Part shown: positions 1 through 10,236 of the stretch, one piece after another
Position numbering within the stretch: position 1 is the stretch's first letter
Layout of the letters: every line of letters starts with the position of its first letter
Assembly: GCA_003242035.1 (NCBI GenBank)
Contig: QBMC01000026.1
Coordinates: 1 to 34,426, forward strand
Length of the DNA: 34,426 nucleotides
Source of the DNA: Nodosilinea foveolarum
GTDB lineage: Bacteria > Cyanobacteriota > Cyanobacteriia > Phormidesmidales > Phormidesmidaceae
Direction: 5' to 3'
Translations under genes and position numbers: made by a program
The notes under the pieces: generated by a model
Told to the model about the DNA's origin: nothing
The model's database searches: none
The model's input: the letters and a program-made list of their open reading frames with translations, nothing else

Positions 1-1
1 C

Positions 2-223
2 CCCAAAGCCCAGCTCGCCGCCATTCGCGACCTATTGCGCACCACCCCCGGCGAATGGAGCGCCAAACAAATTGCCGTTCAGTTCAAGGGCAACGTTACG
101 AAGAAGAAGTTGGATGCGATCGCTGAGAATTGCGATCGCCTCGAATGGTTCGGCCTGATTATGTCCGAAACTAAAGGCGACACTTCCTACTGGCACTATG
201 CCGAAGCAACCCAAGTTGCCTAA
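2..223 (+). CDS. C-terminal fragment of an unidentified protein (cut by the left edge)
   Basis: The frame is open from the first bases of the window to a TAA at 221-223, so this is the last 73 or so codons of a longer gene. A TTG at 35 could be read as a start, but the reading frame continues upstream with normal coding character, so I treat the gene as truncated by the window. The residues look like a small helical or winged-helix tail (TPGEWSAKQIAVQFKG, then KKLDAIAENCDRLEWFG). Tails of this kind occur at the ends of some large SAM-dependent DNA methyltransferases, but that is a weak recollection and no catalytic motif is visible here. Function is left open. Confidence 0.5.
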   Translation, partial: PKAQLAAIRDLLRTTPGEWSAKQIAVQFKGNVTKKKLDAIAENCDRLEWFGLIMSETKGDTSYWHYAEATQVA

Positions 224-265
224 AATAGAATCATCAGAACAGATTCAGACCATAAGGAAAATTTG

Positions 266-511
266 ATGAAAACGTTCGAAGTTATGGTAAATATTCCTGA
301 AAATCGACAGATGATGATTGAGCTGCCTAAAGACATTGAATCAGGCGATTATCAGGTGGTTGTAGTGATGACACCCGCGAAGGATTCTGCGAATGATACC
401 TTAGCTAGCGGCCATCAGCTCAATGAGTTGGCAGGACAGGTGAAATCTTTCTCAGGCGTAGATGCGGTTGCCTGGCAGCAGCAAGTGAGGAATGAGTGGG
501 ATGCTAGTTGA
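266..511 (+). CDS. VapB-like antitoxin candidate of a toxin-antitoxin pair
   Basis: This is an 81-residue protein beginning MKTFEVMVNIPENRQ. It is followed by a PIN-domain gene whose start lies inside its 3' end, the usual antitoxin-then-toxin arrangement. A TTG sits one codon upstream at 263, but the ATG at 266 has an AAGGA ribosome site at 254-258, so ATG is preferred. The N-terminal half is a short beta-rich segment (IELPKDIESGDYQVVVVM), and the C-terminal half (NELAGQVKSFSGVDAVAWQ) is probably the toxin-binding tail. Similar short proteins commonly precede PIN toxins in cyanobacteria. The antitoxin role is inferred mainly from position; no classical AbrB or ribbon-helix-helix motif is obvious. 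Confidence 0.7.
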   Translation: MKTFEVMVNIPENRQMMIELPKDIESGDYQVVVVMTPAKDSANDTLASGHQLNELAGQVKSFSGVDAVAWQQQVRNEWDAS

Positions 512-872
512 CTACCTGCTAGACACCAACATCTTCATTCTGTTGTTTGATAACTGCTTAGCGGAGGAAGTTCCCGACGGAAACCTCAGCTACTCAGTGA
601 TTACAGAAATAGAGCTGCTATCTTTCGCAGGCTTAACTGAAGCAGATAAAAAACTCATTCAGCGTCACTTACGCCAGCTTCAGACAGTGCCGCTAGATCA
701 AGCAGTGTGTGACAAAGCAATTCTGCTGCGTCGTCAATACCGGCTCAAAACGCCCGATGCAATCGTAGTTGCAAGTGCTTGGAAAATGAATGCCTGTTTG
801 TTGACCAACGACCAAAGACTGATGAGTATCGATCAGGTAGAGACGCGTAGTCTAGAGGTTAAAGGAGCCTGA
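501..872 (+). CDS. vapC: PIN-domain ribonuclease toxin (VapC family)
   Basis: A PIN-fold endoribonuclease of about 123 residues, the usual VapC length. The acidic metal-binding residues are all present: Asp8 in LLDTNIF near the N-terminus, the Glu in TEIELL about 30 residues later, the Asp in TPDAIVVASA, and the final Asp in LLTNDQRL. VapC toxins cleave tRNA or rRNA in a Mg2+-dependent way and are neutralised by the partner antitoxin. An in-frame ATG also exists at 492, but the GAGG at 487-490 is too close to it and suits the ATG at 501. The toxin overlaps the upstream antitoxin gene by 11 bases, so the two are probably translationally coupled. All catalytic residues look intact. Confidence 0.85.
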   Translation: MLVDYLLDTNIFILLFDNCLAEEVPDGNLSYSVITEIELLSFAGLTEADKKLIQRHLRQLQTVPLDQAVCDKAILLRRQYRLKTPDAIVVASAWKMNACLLTNDQRLMSIDQVETRSLEVKGA

Positions 873-912
873 CATTAAAAGCGATCGCCCGAATCGTCCG
901 GCAAAGATTTAG

Positions 913-918
913 CATAAT
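913..918 (+). promoter_or_regulatory. Candidate -10 element upstream of hisIE
   Basis: CATAAT matches five of six bases of the sigma-70 -10 consensus. I see no convincing -35 hexamer 17 bases upstream. Transcription starting a few bases downstream would begin at or near the ATG at 921, which argues that translation of hisIE starts at the later ATG at 969. Confidence 0.35.
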
Positions 919-968
919 AGATGCTCTTGTTCTTATGCACTTGCCTCAACGCGATCGCACCCACCCCT

Positions 969-1613
969 ATGACTTCTAGCTCGGCTCCTATTCCCGTTAA
1001 TAAAATTCGCTACAACGAGCAGGGATTAGTCCCTGCGATCGCTCAAGACTACTTAGACGGCACCGTGCTAATGATGGCCTGGATGAACGCCGAAGCCCTG
1101 CAAAAAACCATGGACACGGGCGAAGTTTGGTACTGGAGCCGGTCTCGCCAAGAGCTGTGGCACAAAGGCGCAACGTCGGGGCATCTGCAAAAAGTGCAGG
1201 GGCTACGCTACGACTGCGACAGCGACGCGCTGCTAGTGACGGTAGAGCAAATCGGCGATGTGGCCTGCCATACCGGAGAGCGCAGTTGTTTTCATCAGGT
1301 AGAAGGCGCGAATGGAACGCAGGTAAGTCCGCCGCCTGCCGATACGCTTTCACAGGTATTTAATACGATCGCCGACCGCAAGCAAAACCCGCAGCCTAAT
1401 TCCTATACTAATAAGCTCTTTGAGGGCGGCGATAATAAAATTCTGCAAAAAATCGGTGAGGAAGCCGTTGAAGTGGTGATGGCTTGTAAGGACGACGAGC
1501 CGGACGAAATTGCCGGGGAAGTGGCGGATTTGCTCTATCACACGTTGGTGGCGATCGCCCATCACGATGTCGATCTAAGAGCGGTGTATCGTAAGCTGCA
1601 ATCTAGACGGTGA
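969..1613 (+). CDS. hisIE: Bifunctional phosphoribosyl-AMP cyclohydrolase / phosphoribosyl-ATP pyrophosphatase
   Basis: This cytosolic fusion enzyme carries out steps 2 and 3 of histidine biosynthesis: it hydrolyses PR-ATP to PR-AMP and then opens the purine ring. The N-terminal HisI domain shows [14 protein letters not shown], the acidic DCDSD metal site and the Cys/His zinc ligands around [10 protein letters not shown]. The C-terminal HisE domain shows NSYTNKLF, the EEAVEVVMA helix and EVADLLYH. From the ATG at 969 the protein is 214 residues, normal for the fusion. An upstream in-frame ATG at 921 would add a 16-residue unconserved tail ([12 protein letters not shown]) and lies against a likely -10 box, so 969 is preferred. 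The stop codon lies inside a heptamer repeat. Confidence 0.95.
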   Translation: MTSSSAPIPVNKIRYNEQGLVPAIAQDYLDGTVLMMAWMNAEALQKTMDTGEVWYWSRSRQELWHKGATSGHLQKVQGLRYDCDSDALLVTVEQIGDVACHTGERSCFHQVEGANGTQVSPPPADTLSQVFNTIADRKQNPQPNSYTNKLFEGGDNKILQKIGEEAVEVVMACKDDEPDEIAGEVADLLYHTLVAIAHHDVDLRAVYRKLQSRR

Positions 1614-1631
1614 GTGATGAGTGATGAGTGA
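1611..1631 (+). repeat. Three perfect tandem heptamers (TGAGTGA)
   Basis: Three exact copies of TGAGTGA begin at the hisIE stop codon and fill the short gap before ligA. The same seven-base theme, in phase and partly degenerate, recurs at 22800-22861 and 27900-27927. This resembles the short tandemly repeated repetitive (STRR) heptanucleotide families known in cyanobacteria. The first copy supplies the TGA stop of hisIE. Confidence 0.8.
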
Positions 1632-3740
<2,109 letters not shown>

Positions 3741-3768
3741 AAATTCTACAAATCGGACAACGTCCATG

Positions 3769-4191
3769 TCACTGAGATGAATCGCGATCGTCCTGGGTGG
3801 CAATGTATGCGATCGCCGCGTTAGCCATCAGTCCAGAGCGGCTTTCGTTATGGCTTTCAGCATAGGCATCAATTCGGCTTAGAATTCTCTCTGGGATAGT
3901 CACGTTTATGCGTTTTGTCTTTCCAGATAATTTAGAAAGGTCCACGTCTACCAGCATCCATGCGAAGGCATCAGCAAAGTCAGAATTCTCTTTATGAGAC
4001 TCAATAGAAAGAGACAGCGGAATATTCTCTCCATCTATTAAGAGTCCCTCTATATGGCATTCGATAGCTTCAGTAACGCCCGAAATAGCGTCATTAATAG
4101 ATTCACCAGCGGAGAAACAACCGGGTAAATCAGGCACGGTTACTCCGTAGTCGCTGTCAGCATCTTTGTGAATGACGACTGGATATCGCAT
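3769..4191 (-). CDS. hicB: HicB-family antitoxin
   Basis: A 140-residue protein with two parts. The N-terminal HicB fold (YPVVIHKDADSDYGVTVPDLPGC, with SAGESINDAISGVTEAI) is a degenerate RNase H-like domain that binds the toxin. The C-terminal segment (INVTIPERILSRIDAYAES) looks like a ribbon-helix-helix DNA-binding domain for autorepression. It lies downstream of hicA on the same strand with 25 bases between them, the standard hicA-hicB order. The spacing includes an AAGGAG ribosome site just before its ATG. Its 3' end faces the end of ligA across about 28 bases. Confidence 0.88.
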   Translation of the reverse strand: MRYPVVIHKDADSDYGVTVPDLPGCFSAGESINDAISGVTEAIECHIEGLLIDGENIPLSLSIESHKENSDFADAFAWMLVDVDLSKLSGKTKRINVTIPERILSRIDAYAESHNESRSGLMANAAIAYIATQDDRDSSQ

Positions 4192-4216
4192 CAGGTTCTT
4201 CTCCTTACGGATCTTC

Positions 4217-4411
4217 TTACGCTAGAGGCCAATCCCAACCCGCTTGTCTAGCAATACTTCTCACAGTTCCCGTTGGCAAATCCTTCTTAGGATGAGGAAC
4301 CGTTACACGGCCTGGTCTATGCGGGGCTTTAAATTGCTGATGACTCCCTTTCGTATGTACCAGACGCCAGCCTTCTGCTTTTAGTCTTGATATAATTTCT
4401 TTGCTAGTCAT
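4217..4411 (-). CDS. hicA: HicA-family mRNA interferase toxin
   Basis: A 64-residue dsRNA-binding-fold toxin. The family signature is complete: SKEIISRLKAEGW at the start, then the catalytic histidine in TKGSHQQF, then VTVPHPKKDLPTGTVRSIARQAG. HicA cleaves mRNA and is neutralised by HicB, encoded immediately downstream. An AGGAG ribosome site (reverse complement of 4418-4422) lies about six bases before the ATG. The region just upstream has a repeated hexamer that may be the HicB operator. The toxin reads as intact, so the pair should be functional. Confidence 0.9.
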   Translation of the reverse strand: MTSKEIISRLKAEGWRLVHTKGSHQQFKAPHRPGRVTVPHPKKDLPTGTVRSIARQAGWDWPLA

Positions 4412-4424
4412 CTTTCGCTCCTAT

Positions 4425-4441
4425 TGTACACACTATACACA
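4425..4441 (-). promoter_or_regulatory. Candidate hicAB promoter/operator with direct repeats
   Basis: Two copies of TACACA (4427-4432 and 4436-4441, nine bases apart) lie 15-30 bases upstream of hicA. On the minus strand the same stretch contains TATAGT and TACAAT, either of which could be a -10 box. A repressor binding the repeats would block initiation, as expected for autoregulation by HicB. Binding is inferred. Confidence 0.35.
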
Positions 4442-4536
4442 TAGACAGCAATGTAAATGCGTGTATTACGCGCCTGTATTGTCTGCGATCGCCGCCCATC
4501 GTTACCCACCGCAGAGTCAGACGCTTTTTATCAGCG

Positions 4537-5625
4537 CTAGCTACGCTTAATCCAAAAGTCGAACAGCGGCAAAGAGACTCGATATCCGAACTGCGGTCCA
4601 TAGATCAGTCCCTTTTGTTCCAGGCTACTTAGAGCGCCCTGTAAGCTGCCGCCCCGAGAAAGATAGTGTTTTTTAATATAGGCATTAGACTGAGGGCGCT
4701 CGGTCGGGTCGAGAGAGAGACTTTCTAGCAGCTTCGCCTGAGTGGGCGGTAACAACAACAGGAGAGCTTCGAAAGTTACTTCAATATCTTTGACCAAAGC
4801 CAGCATACTGCTGTGAACATGATGATCCTGAATCACTTCCGCCGGGGTCTGAGTTGGGGTGATATGGCACACTACTTGAATGCGCTGAGCCAAGGCGATC
4901 GCATCTTTAATATGGCCTTGCACGTAGCTCAAAAACATTTCTAAGCTCCGACTATCCGGGTCAAAACTGAGTCCGGCGACGGCCATTTTGTTCACGATCC
5001 AGGACTGCATGACGCGATCGCTCAGCGGCCCCAGAAAAATAACCGGCAGGCCCATCGCCTCCATCCAGGGTTCTGAGACAATCGCAACGATCGCATAGCT
5101 CACCCGACTCTGCTGCTGAATCTCCTGCAAAAGTCGAGTCTCCCATTTTCGATGCCGATCCCAAGCGCGAATGTGGGCGAAATTATGAAAGACAACGACA
5201 ACGCGACAATTCAAGGATTCTGCCAGGTGTTGAGGAAGAGCCAAAAGGCGCTCAAACAACGACCATTCCTTTCCAGGCGCGATTGATCCAACTAGACGAT
5301 CAAGATCGAGCAGAGGTGGTTCTAACGTTGGGGACTGATCTAAAATCCACTGGCGAATTTTGGCGAATTCGTCCGGTTTGCTAAAGGCATTTCGAATCCC
5401 ATCGCTCAGCAATCGAACAAACTGTCCGGCACTACGGCAGCGCAAACAGTCAACTTCCAAATGCCGCATACCCACTTGGTTAGCAGCCTCGCGAATCAAC
5501 GTTCGTCGCCCAATACCCGGAACCCCAGTCACAATCAAGTCGCTGTCTTTTTTCAAAAGCACAGAGACCCGTTTTAGCTCAGCTTTACGCAGGTTGGTTG
5601 ACGGCAAAGCAGAAGAACTTTTCAT
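4537..5625 (-). CDS. AAA/STAND-type ATPase-like protein with altered P-loop
   Basis: A 362-residue protein laid out like the archaeal-type ATPase (ATPase_2) or small STAND families. It has an N-terminal P-loop region, a middle lid region, and a C-terminal winged-helix-like region (LQGALSSLEQKGLIYGP, ending in LPLFDFWIKRS). The P-loop reads GVPGIGRRT at residues 34-42, with arginine where Walker A has its essential lysine. The expected Walker B strand is VVVVFHNF, with His-Asn in place of acidic residues. Its role is unknown; the fold suggests a regulatory or scaffold NTPase-like protein, possibly one that binds but does not hydrolyse nucleotide. It sits upstream of hicAB on the same strand, with 125 bases between. 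It is divergent from the antiporter gene, with which it shares a short promoter region. Confidence 0.65.
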   Translation of the reverse strand: MKSSSALPSTNLRKAELKRVSVLLKKDSDLIVTGVPGIGRRTLIREAANQVGMRHLEVDCLRCRSAGQFVRLLSDGIRNAFSKPDEFAKIRQWILDQSPTLEPPLLDLDRLVGSIAPGKEWSLFERLLALPQHLAESLNCRVVVVFHNFAHIRAWDRHRKWETRLLQEIQQQSRVSYAIVAIVSEPWMEAMGLPVIFLGPLSDRVMQSWIVNKMAVAGLSFDPDSRSLEMFLSYVQGHIKDAIALAQRIQVVCHITPTQTPAEVIQDHHVHSSMLALVKDIEVTFEALLLLLPPTQAKLLESLSLDPTERPQSNAYIKKHYLSRGGSLQGALSSLEQKGLIYGPQFGYRVSLPLFDFWIKRS

Positions 5626-5697
5626 TTAAAGTGAGTCTACACTATTTTTTAGTGCTATAAGTATCTGTAGGTTTTGAATCGTATCATTAGTAACCCT

Positions 5698-6777
5698 ATG
5701 ACAATTTGGACTGTGGCTGCTTTGGTTATCGGGCTTGTTTTGTTAGTAGGTGGCGCGGAGGCTTTGGTCAAGAGCGCTTCTAAGCTAGCGGCTACAGCCG
5801 GTATTTCGCCGCTCGTGATTGGGTTAACGGTAGTCGCATTTGGGACGAGCGCCCCTGAACTGACTGTCAGCTTGCAGGCGAGCCTGTCGCAGCAGGCCGA
5901 TATCGCCCTCGGCAACGTTGTCGGTAGCAACATCTGCAACGTGCTGTTAATCCTGGGGATCTCTGCCATGATTGCGCCATTGGTCGTGGCTCAGCAGCTC
6001 ATACGGCTGGATGTGCCGATTATGATCGGCGTTTCAGCGTTGGTGATGCTCTTTGGTTGGGATGGGCAAATCGGTCGCTCAGACGGGGTGATTTTGTTTT
6101 TAGGCGGCATCGCCTACACCTTATTTTTGCTCTACCAAAGCCGTCGAGATAAAGATCCGGTGGTTCAAGCAGAATATGCTCAGTTCGAGCAGCGATCGCA
6201 CTCCTCAAAAGAGACGGCGCTCAACGTTGGCCTATTAGTGGTTGGACTGGTGATGTTAATAGCCGGTTCGCAGTTGTTGATTCAGAGTGCCGTAACAATT
6301 GCAACGCTATTAGGGGTAAGTGAGCTAATGATTGGATTGACGGTCGTTGCGGTGGGCACATCGCTACCCGAGTTGGCTACGTCCGTTACGGCTAGCCTAC
6401 GAGGAGAGAGCGATATTGCAGTGGGTAATGTGGTAGGCAGCAACATTTTCAACATATTGGTAGTACTTGGGCTTTCGGGCGCGGTTTCGCCCACAGGCAC
6501 GGGGGTTTCACCGGCAGCGATCGCTTTTGATATCCCGGTGATGATAGCTGTAGCCGCGATGTGCCTTCCCATTTGCTTTACTGGCAACAAAATCTCTCGT
6601 AAAGAGGGCGCGCTGTTGTTCACTTACTACCTGCTATATGTAGGCTATCTAGCAACTAATATGATCAATCCTGGTTTATCTTGGCCTATCTGGATAGGCA
6701 TTGTGCCGGTGGGATTGACGCTATTAACCCTATTGAGCTGGCGCACAGAGAAGAGTCCAGATCAGAGCATCACCTGA
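5698..6777 (+). CDS. Calcium/sodium (cation) antiporter, CaCA superfamily, YrbG-like
   Basis: An inner-membrane antiporter with about ten hydrophobic helices in two homologous halves. Each half carries the alpha-repeat signature of the Ca2+/cation antiporter superfamily: FGTSAPELTVS followed by GNVVGSNICN, and VGTSLPELATSVTA followed by GNVVGSNIFN. The acidic residues of the repeats, which coordinate the transported cation, are present. A charged cytoplasmic loop (about residues 150-185) separates the halves, as in YrbG/NCX-type proteins. A TTG at 5674 also opens the frame, but the ATG at 5698 is the better start. Whether it exchanges Ca2+ for Na+ or H+ cannot be told from sequence. Confidence 0.9.
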   Translation: MTIWTVAALVIGLVLLVGGAEALVKSASKLAATAGISPLVIGLTVVAFGTSAPELTVSLQASLSQQADIALGNVVGSNICNVLLILGISAMIAPLVVAQQLIRLDVPIMIGVSALVMLFGWDGQIGRSDGVILFLGGIAYTLFLLYQSRRDKDPVVQAEYAQFEQRSHSSKETALNVGLLVVGLVMLIAGSQLLIQSAVTIATLLGVSELMIGLTVVAVGTSLPELATSVTASLRGESDIAVGNVVGSNIFNILVVLGLSGAVSPTGTGVSPAAIAFDIPVMIAVAAMCLPICFTGNKISRKEGALLFTYYLLYVGYLATNMINPGLSWPIWIGIVPVGLTLLTLLSWRTEKSPDQSIT

Positions 6778-6925
6778 ATCGTCACAACTGAGTTTTTGGA
6801 CTCTGTAAAGCCTCAGCAAAATGACCGCTTTTAAGAACTAGAGGTATCGCGACTGGCGTTGCTGGCCTGAGCATAGAGATCATTCGTTGTTTTAGAGCTA
6901 ATCATTAGTAATTAGGATAGCTGAG

Positions 6926-8257
6926 ATGGAAAACTGGAATGCGCTGGTGGCAGGTGCAACGTTTGCTGCTGTCATTTTGGCCATCATGACTGAAAAGCTA
7001 CATCTCACAGTAGCGGCTCTTTTAGGCTCATTGGTGCTGGTGTTTGTGCATATCATGACGCTCAGCGAGGCCATGGAATACATCGGCAACAGCTATTCTA
7101 CGCTGGCTCTGTTTTTTGGGGTAATGGTGCTGGTGCGAGCCTTTGAGCCAACTCGAGTGTTTGACTACTTGGCGACGCAAATGGTGGTGATGTCAAAGGG
7201 GCAGGGCAAGCGGCTATTGCTGGGTATTGTTGCTATTACTACACCGATTTGTGCCGTGCTCCCTAACGCCACGACGGTCATGCTCCTAGCGCCGTTAATA
7301 CCGCCAATTGCGGCAGAAATCGGTGTGGATTTTGTGCCCTTGTTGATTTTGATGGTGTTTGTTGCCAACAGTGCTGGCTTGCTGACGCTAGTAGGCGATC
7401 CGGCCACGTTTATTGTGGGCGATGCGATCAACATTAGCTTTTTGGACTATCTCGGTCGGCTAAGCTTGGCGGGTGGATGTGCGATCACCGCTATCTTATT
7501 GCTGTTGCCAATCTTGTTCTCCGATATCTGGCGCTGGCAAATCTCGGATCTTACTCAGCTACCGCATCCCAAAATTTATCGGCCTGACATCCTAATTTTG
7601 GGGGGTGTATTGATGGTGGCTGTGCTTGTTCTCTTTGTATTAGGAGAGAGCTTTCCCGCTCCCTTACCGCCGCCCGCAGTGGCGTTGATGGGTGCAGCCT
7701 TAGCCCTACTGATTGCCCACCAAAGCAAATTAGACACCGTTAACAACATTCTCAAAGATGTAGATTGGAGTACGCTGATCTTTTTCATGTGCACTTTTGT
7801 GCTGATTGGGGGCTTAGAAAAAACGGGAGTCATTAGCGAGTTATCGCAGCTAATGGCGATTCTGATTGGCGACAACATTTTGCTCGGGGCCATTGTTCTA
7901 ATATTTGTTGTTGGGCTGCTATCGAGTTTTGTCCCCAACATTCCACTGGTGGTGGCCATGGTGCCGCTGCTCAAGCAGTATCTGGTCAGTATTGGTCTTA
8001 TCGGCCCAGAATTTCTTAATCCCGATTTTGTGGGAGAATTTCCACCAGAGGTTTTGCCCTTGTTTTATGCCATGATGCTGGGCGCGACACTGGGCGGCAA
8101 CGGCACCTTAGTGGGCGCTTCTTCTAACATCGTGGCCGCTGGCATCGCCGAACAACATGGTAAACGCATCTCATTTACCATGTTTTTAAAGTACGGTATG
8201 CCGACGATGGGTTTGCAGCTACTCGTTTCGGCTGGATATATTTTTCTGCGGTTCTAA
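6926..8257 (+). CDS. ArsB/NhaD/SLC13-type ion permease
   Basis: A polytopic membrane protein of 443 residues in the ion transporter superfamily that includes ArsB, NhaD and SLC13/DASS carriers. Evidence is the overall helix pattern plus repeated signature stretches: LPNATTVMLLAPL and VGDPATFIVGD in the first half, and SSFVPNIPLVVAMVPLL with LGGNGTLVGASSNIV in the second. These form the paired re-entrant hairpins of the fold. The closest resemblance is to Na+/H+ antiporter NhaD or the arsenite permease-like group, so substrate is uncertain (Na+/H+, arsenite or an organic anion). It is 148 bases downstream of the CaCA antiporter, so the two may form an ion-homeostasis cluster. Confidence 0.85.
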   Translation: MENWNALVAGATFAAVILAIMTEKLHLTVAALLGSLVLVFVHIMTLSEAMEYIGNSYSTLALFFGVMVLVRAFEPTRVFDYLATQMVVMSKGQGKRLLLGIVAITTPICAVLPNATTVMLLAPLIPPIAAEIGVDFVPLLILMVFVANSAGLLTLVGDPATFIVGDAINISFLDYLGRLSLAGGCAITAILLLLPILFSDIWRWQISDLTQLPHPKIYRPDILILGGVLMVAVLVLFVLGESFPAPLPPPAVALMGAALALLIAHQSKLDTVNNILKDVDWSTLIFFMCTFVLIGGLEKTGVISELSQLMAILIGDNILLGAIVLIFVVGLLSSFVPNIPLVVAMVPLLKQYLVSIGLIGPEFLNPDFVGEFPPEVLPLFYAMMLGATLGGNGTLVGASSNIVAAGIAEQHGKRISFTMFLKYGMPTMGLQLLVSAGYIFLRF

Positions 8258-8367
8258 AAAATCTTTAAAGCCAACTAGCAGGGTTGATTGAGACGGTCAG
8301 CAGCAAACCGATCCCTGACCCGTTGGCCTATGATAGCTGTGTAAAAACTCAGTGTGATGACTCATCC

Positions 8368-10191
8368 ATGCGCGTTGGTGATTCTCCTTTTATTCGAGAG
8401 CAGCCCAAAAGACAATTGGGCCAGCGGCGTAAAGGGCAGTTTAAACAGAGGATGCGACGGAGCCTTGGGCTAGGGTTGGTTCAGCTCGCGATCGCCCTTT
8501 CCCCCCAAGCCATCCGGCCCAGCCCCGCCGCCGAAACCATTACCTTTTCCTTTGGAGCTATCGAACGCTCCCTCTCGGTAAAGTCGCTGGAGATTTACGT
8601 TGAAGAAGGCCGCGTTACGGCAGAACTCGCCCCCTATATTCGCTACGCCGAAAATTTTGACCCGGCCCTACCCGAGCAAATTCGCGGGCTGCTCTCGCAA
8701 AGAGTCGATGCCGATGTGACTACGGTGGCTCAGTTTGCCTATACGCCTCAGGGCGAATACGTCCTCGATCAGGCCGGTGAGGTGTTTCGCACCGGGGCCA
8801 GACTGCCGGGAGGTAAAGGGCTGCGGGCTGCGGCGATTCTTTCAGCGGCGGACGAAGCCAACGGGCTGACCCTACTCAACGTGCTAGAACGATTTCCGAC
8901 GCCCATGCTCAGGGTGAATATTCGTCAGGGATTAGCGATCGCCCGCCAAGCCACCGACGCGGTCAACCAGTCCAGGCAAGCACTCGACTTTGTCTCCGAA
9001 ATCTCTTTTGAGTCGGCAACGGTGCCCTTTCCACTCGGCACTTCTGCCGCCGAGCTAAACGATTTGGTTTCCAGACCTGGCCCCTATCAGGCCCGCAAAG
9101 TCTCGCTGCGAGTGAAGGCCAGCCCCAAGCCAGTCGATCTCTATTTGCCGCGCCGCTCTTATCTGCCGTTTGCCGCATCTGCCGCCGATACGCCCACTGT
9201 CATCATTTCGCACGGGTTAGGGAGCGATCGCGCCACCTATTCCTACCTAGCCAAATTCTTAGCAGAGCATGGTTTCGCCGTCATCGCGGTAGAGCATCCC
9301 GGCAGCAGCGCCGATCAGTTCGACGCGTTAATCTCGGGCCGGACCGATCTGGTCGTGCCCGACGCCGAATTTTTCAATCGCCCCCTGTTAATTTCAGCCG
9401 TGCTAGACGAGCTTCAGTCGCGCGCTACCAGCGACAAAAATTTGGACGGCATCGACTTCAACAACGTCGGCATTATCGGCCAGTCTTTTGGCGGCTATAC
9501 GGCCTTAGCAGTAGCCGGGGCGCCGATCAACTTCGACTCGCTGCGTCAGGCTTGCCCTCCAGAATTTATCTTCAATCCATCTGTGCTGTTGCAATGTCAG
9601 GCGCTCAACATTGCCCCACCCGAAACCCCGTCCATTAGTTTTAAAGACCCCCGCATTCGGGCTGTCGTCGCGATTAATCCAATGGACAGCGCTATTTTGG
9701 GAGCCGACAGTCTGGCGCAAATAGAGGTGCCGGTGCTGATGATGGCTGGCAGCGCCGATACCGTTGCCCCCGCGCTGCCAGAGCAGGTGATCCCGTTTAC
9801 CTGGCTAACGGATATAGATCGCTATCTGCTGGTGATGGAAGGGGGGACGCACTTTTCTACGCTGGGCACCTCGGGTCGCGAAACATTCGACTTACCCGCG
9901 CAGGTGATTGGCCCTGATCCGGCGATCGCTCAACGCTACGCGCAAAAAATGAGTCTGGCCTTCCTCGGCCTTTATCTCTCCGGCGACGAGCGCTATCGCC
10001 CCGTACTCAGCAGCGCCTTTACCACGCGCATCGGCGAACCCGAGATGCCGCTTAGCTTCGTCATTAGCCTCACGAGTGCGAGTATAGAAGCTAGCTTGCG
10101 ATCGCAAGGCTCGGACAGTGCCATTAAAGCTTTGGAACAGGCGATCGCCCGCGAACTCGAACGCCTCCAAGGAAATGCACTGACCGAATAA
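8368..10191 (+). CDS. Exported alpha/beta hydrolase with N-terminal DUF1400 domain
   Basis: A cyanobacterial two-domain protein. After a basic stretch (RRKGQFKQRMRR) and a hydrophobic segment, the mature part begins near AETITFSFG. The DUF1400 domain follows (SLSVKSLEIYVEEG through LRVNIRQGLA). The C-terminal hydrolase has the full triad: nucleophile serine in GQSFGGYT, Asp in MAGSADTVAP and His in EGGTHFS, with an oxyanion-type HGLGSDR. It probably acts outside the inner membrane as an esterase or lipase; substrate unknown. Starts are uncertain: TTG 8284, ATG 8368 or ATG 8452. The last gives the most ordinary signal peptide. It lies 26 bases after the permease if counted from 8284, so co-transcription is likely. 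Confidence 0.85.
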   Translation: MRVGDSPFIREQPKRQLGQRRKGQFKQRMRRSLGLGLVQLAIALSPQAIRPSPAAETITFSFGAIERSLSVKSLEIYVEEGRVTAELAPYIRYAENFDPALPEQIRGLLSQRVDADVTTVAQFAYTPQGEYVLDQAGEVFRTGARLPGGKGLRAAAILSAADEANGLTLLNVLERFPTPMLRVNIRQGLAIARQATDAVNQSRQALDFVSEISFESATVPFPLGTSAAELNDLVSRPGPYQARKVSLRVKASPKPVDLYLPRRSYLPFAASAADTPTVIISHGLGSDRATYSYLAKFLAEHGFAVIAVEHPGSSADQFDALISGRTDLVVPDAEFFNRPLLISAVLDELQSRATSDKNLDGIDFNNVGIIGQSFGGYTALAVAGAPINFDSLRQACPPEFIFNPSVLLQCQALNIAPPETPSISFKDPRIRAVVAINPMDSAILGADSLAQIEVPVLMMAGSADTVAPALPEQVIPFTWLTDIDRYLLVMEGGTHFSTLGTSGRETFDLPAQVIGPDPAIAQRYAQKMSLAFLGLYLSGDERYRPVLSSAFTTRIGEPEMPLSFVISLTSASIEASLRSQGSDSAIKALEQAIARELERLQGNALTE

Positions 10192-10236
10192 TCTCCGATC
10201 TTCTCACCCTTAATTTTTTCCTAATTTCTCTTTTAA

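Noticed and set aside
921-968. Upstream hisIE start at ATG 921
   Set aside because: It lies against a likely -10 box and would add a 16-residue tail unlike HisIE.
6898-6915. CTAAT/ATTAG inverted repeat before the permease
   Set aside because: The stem is only five pairs, with an eight-base loop, and could arise by chance in this AT-rich gap.
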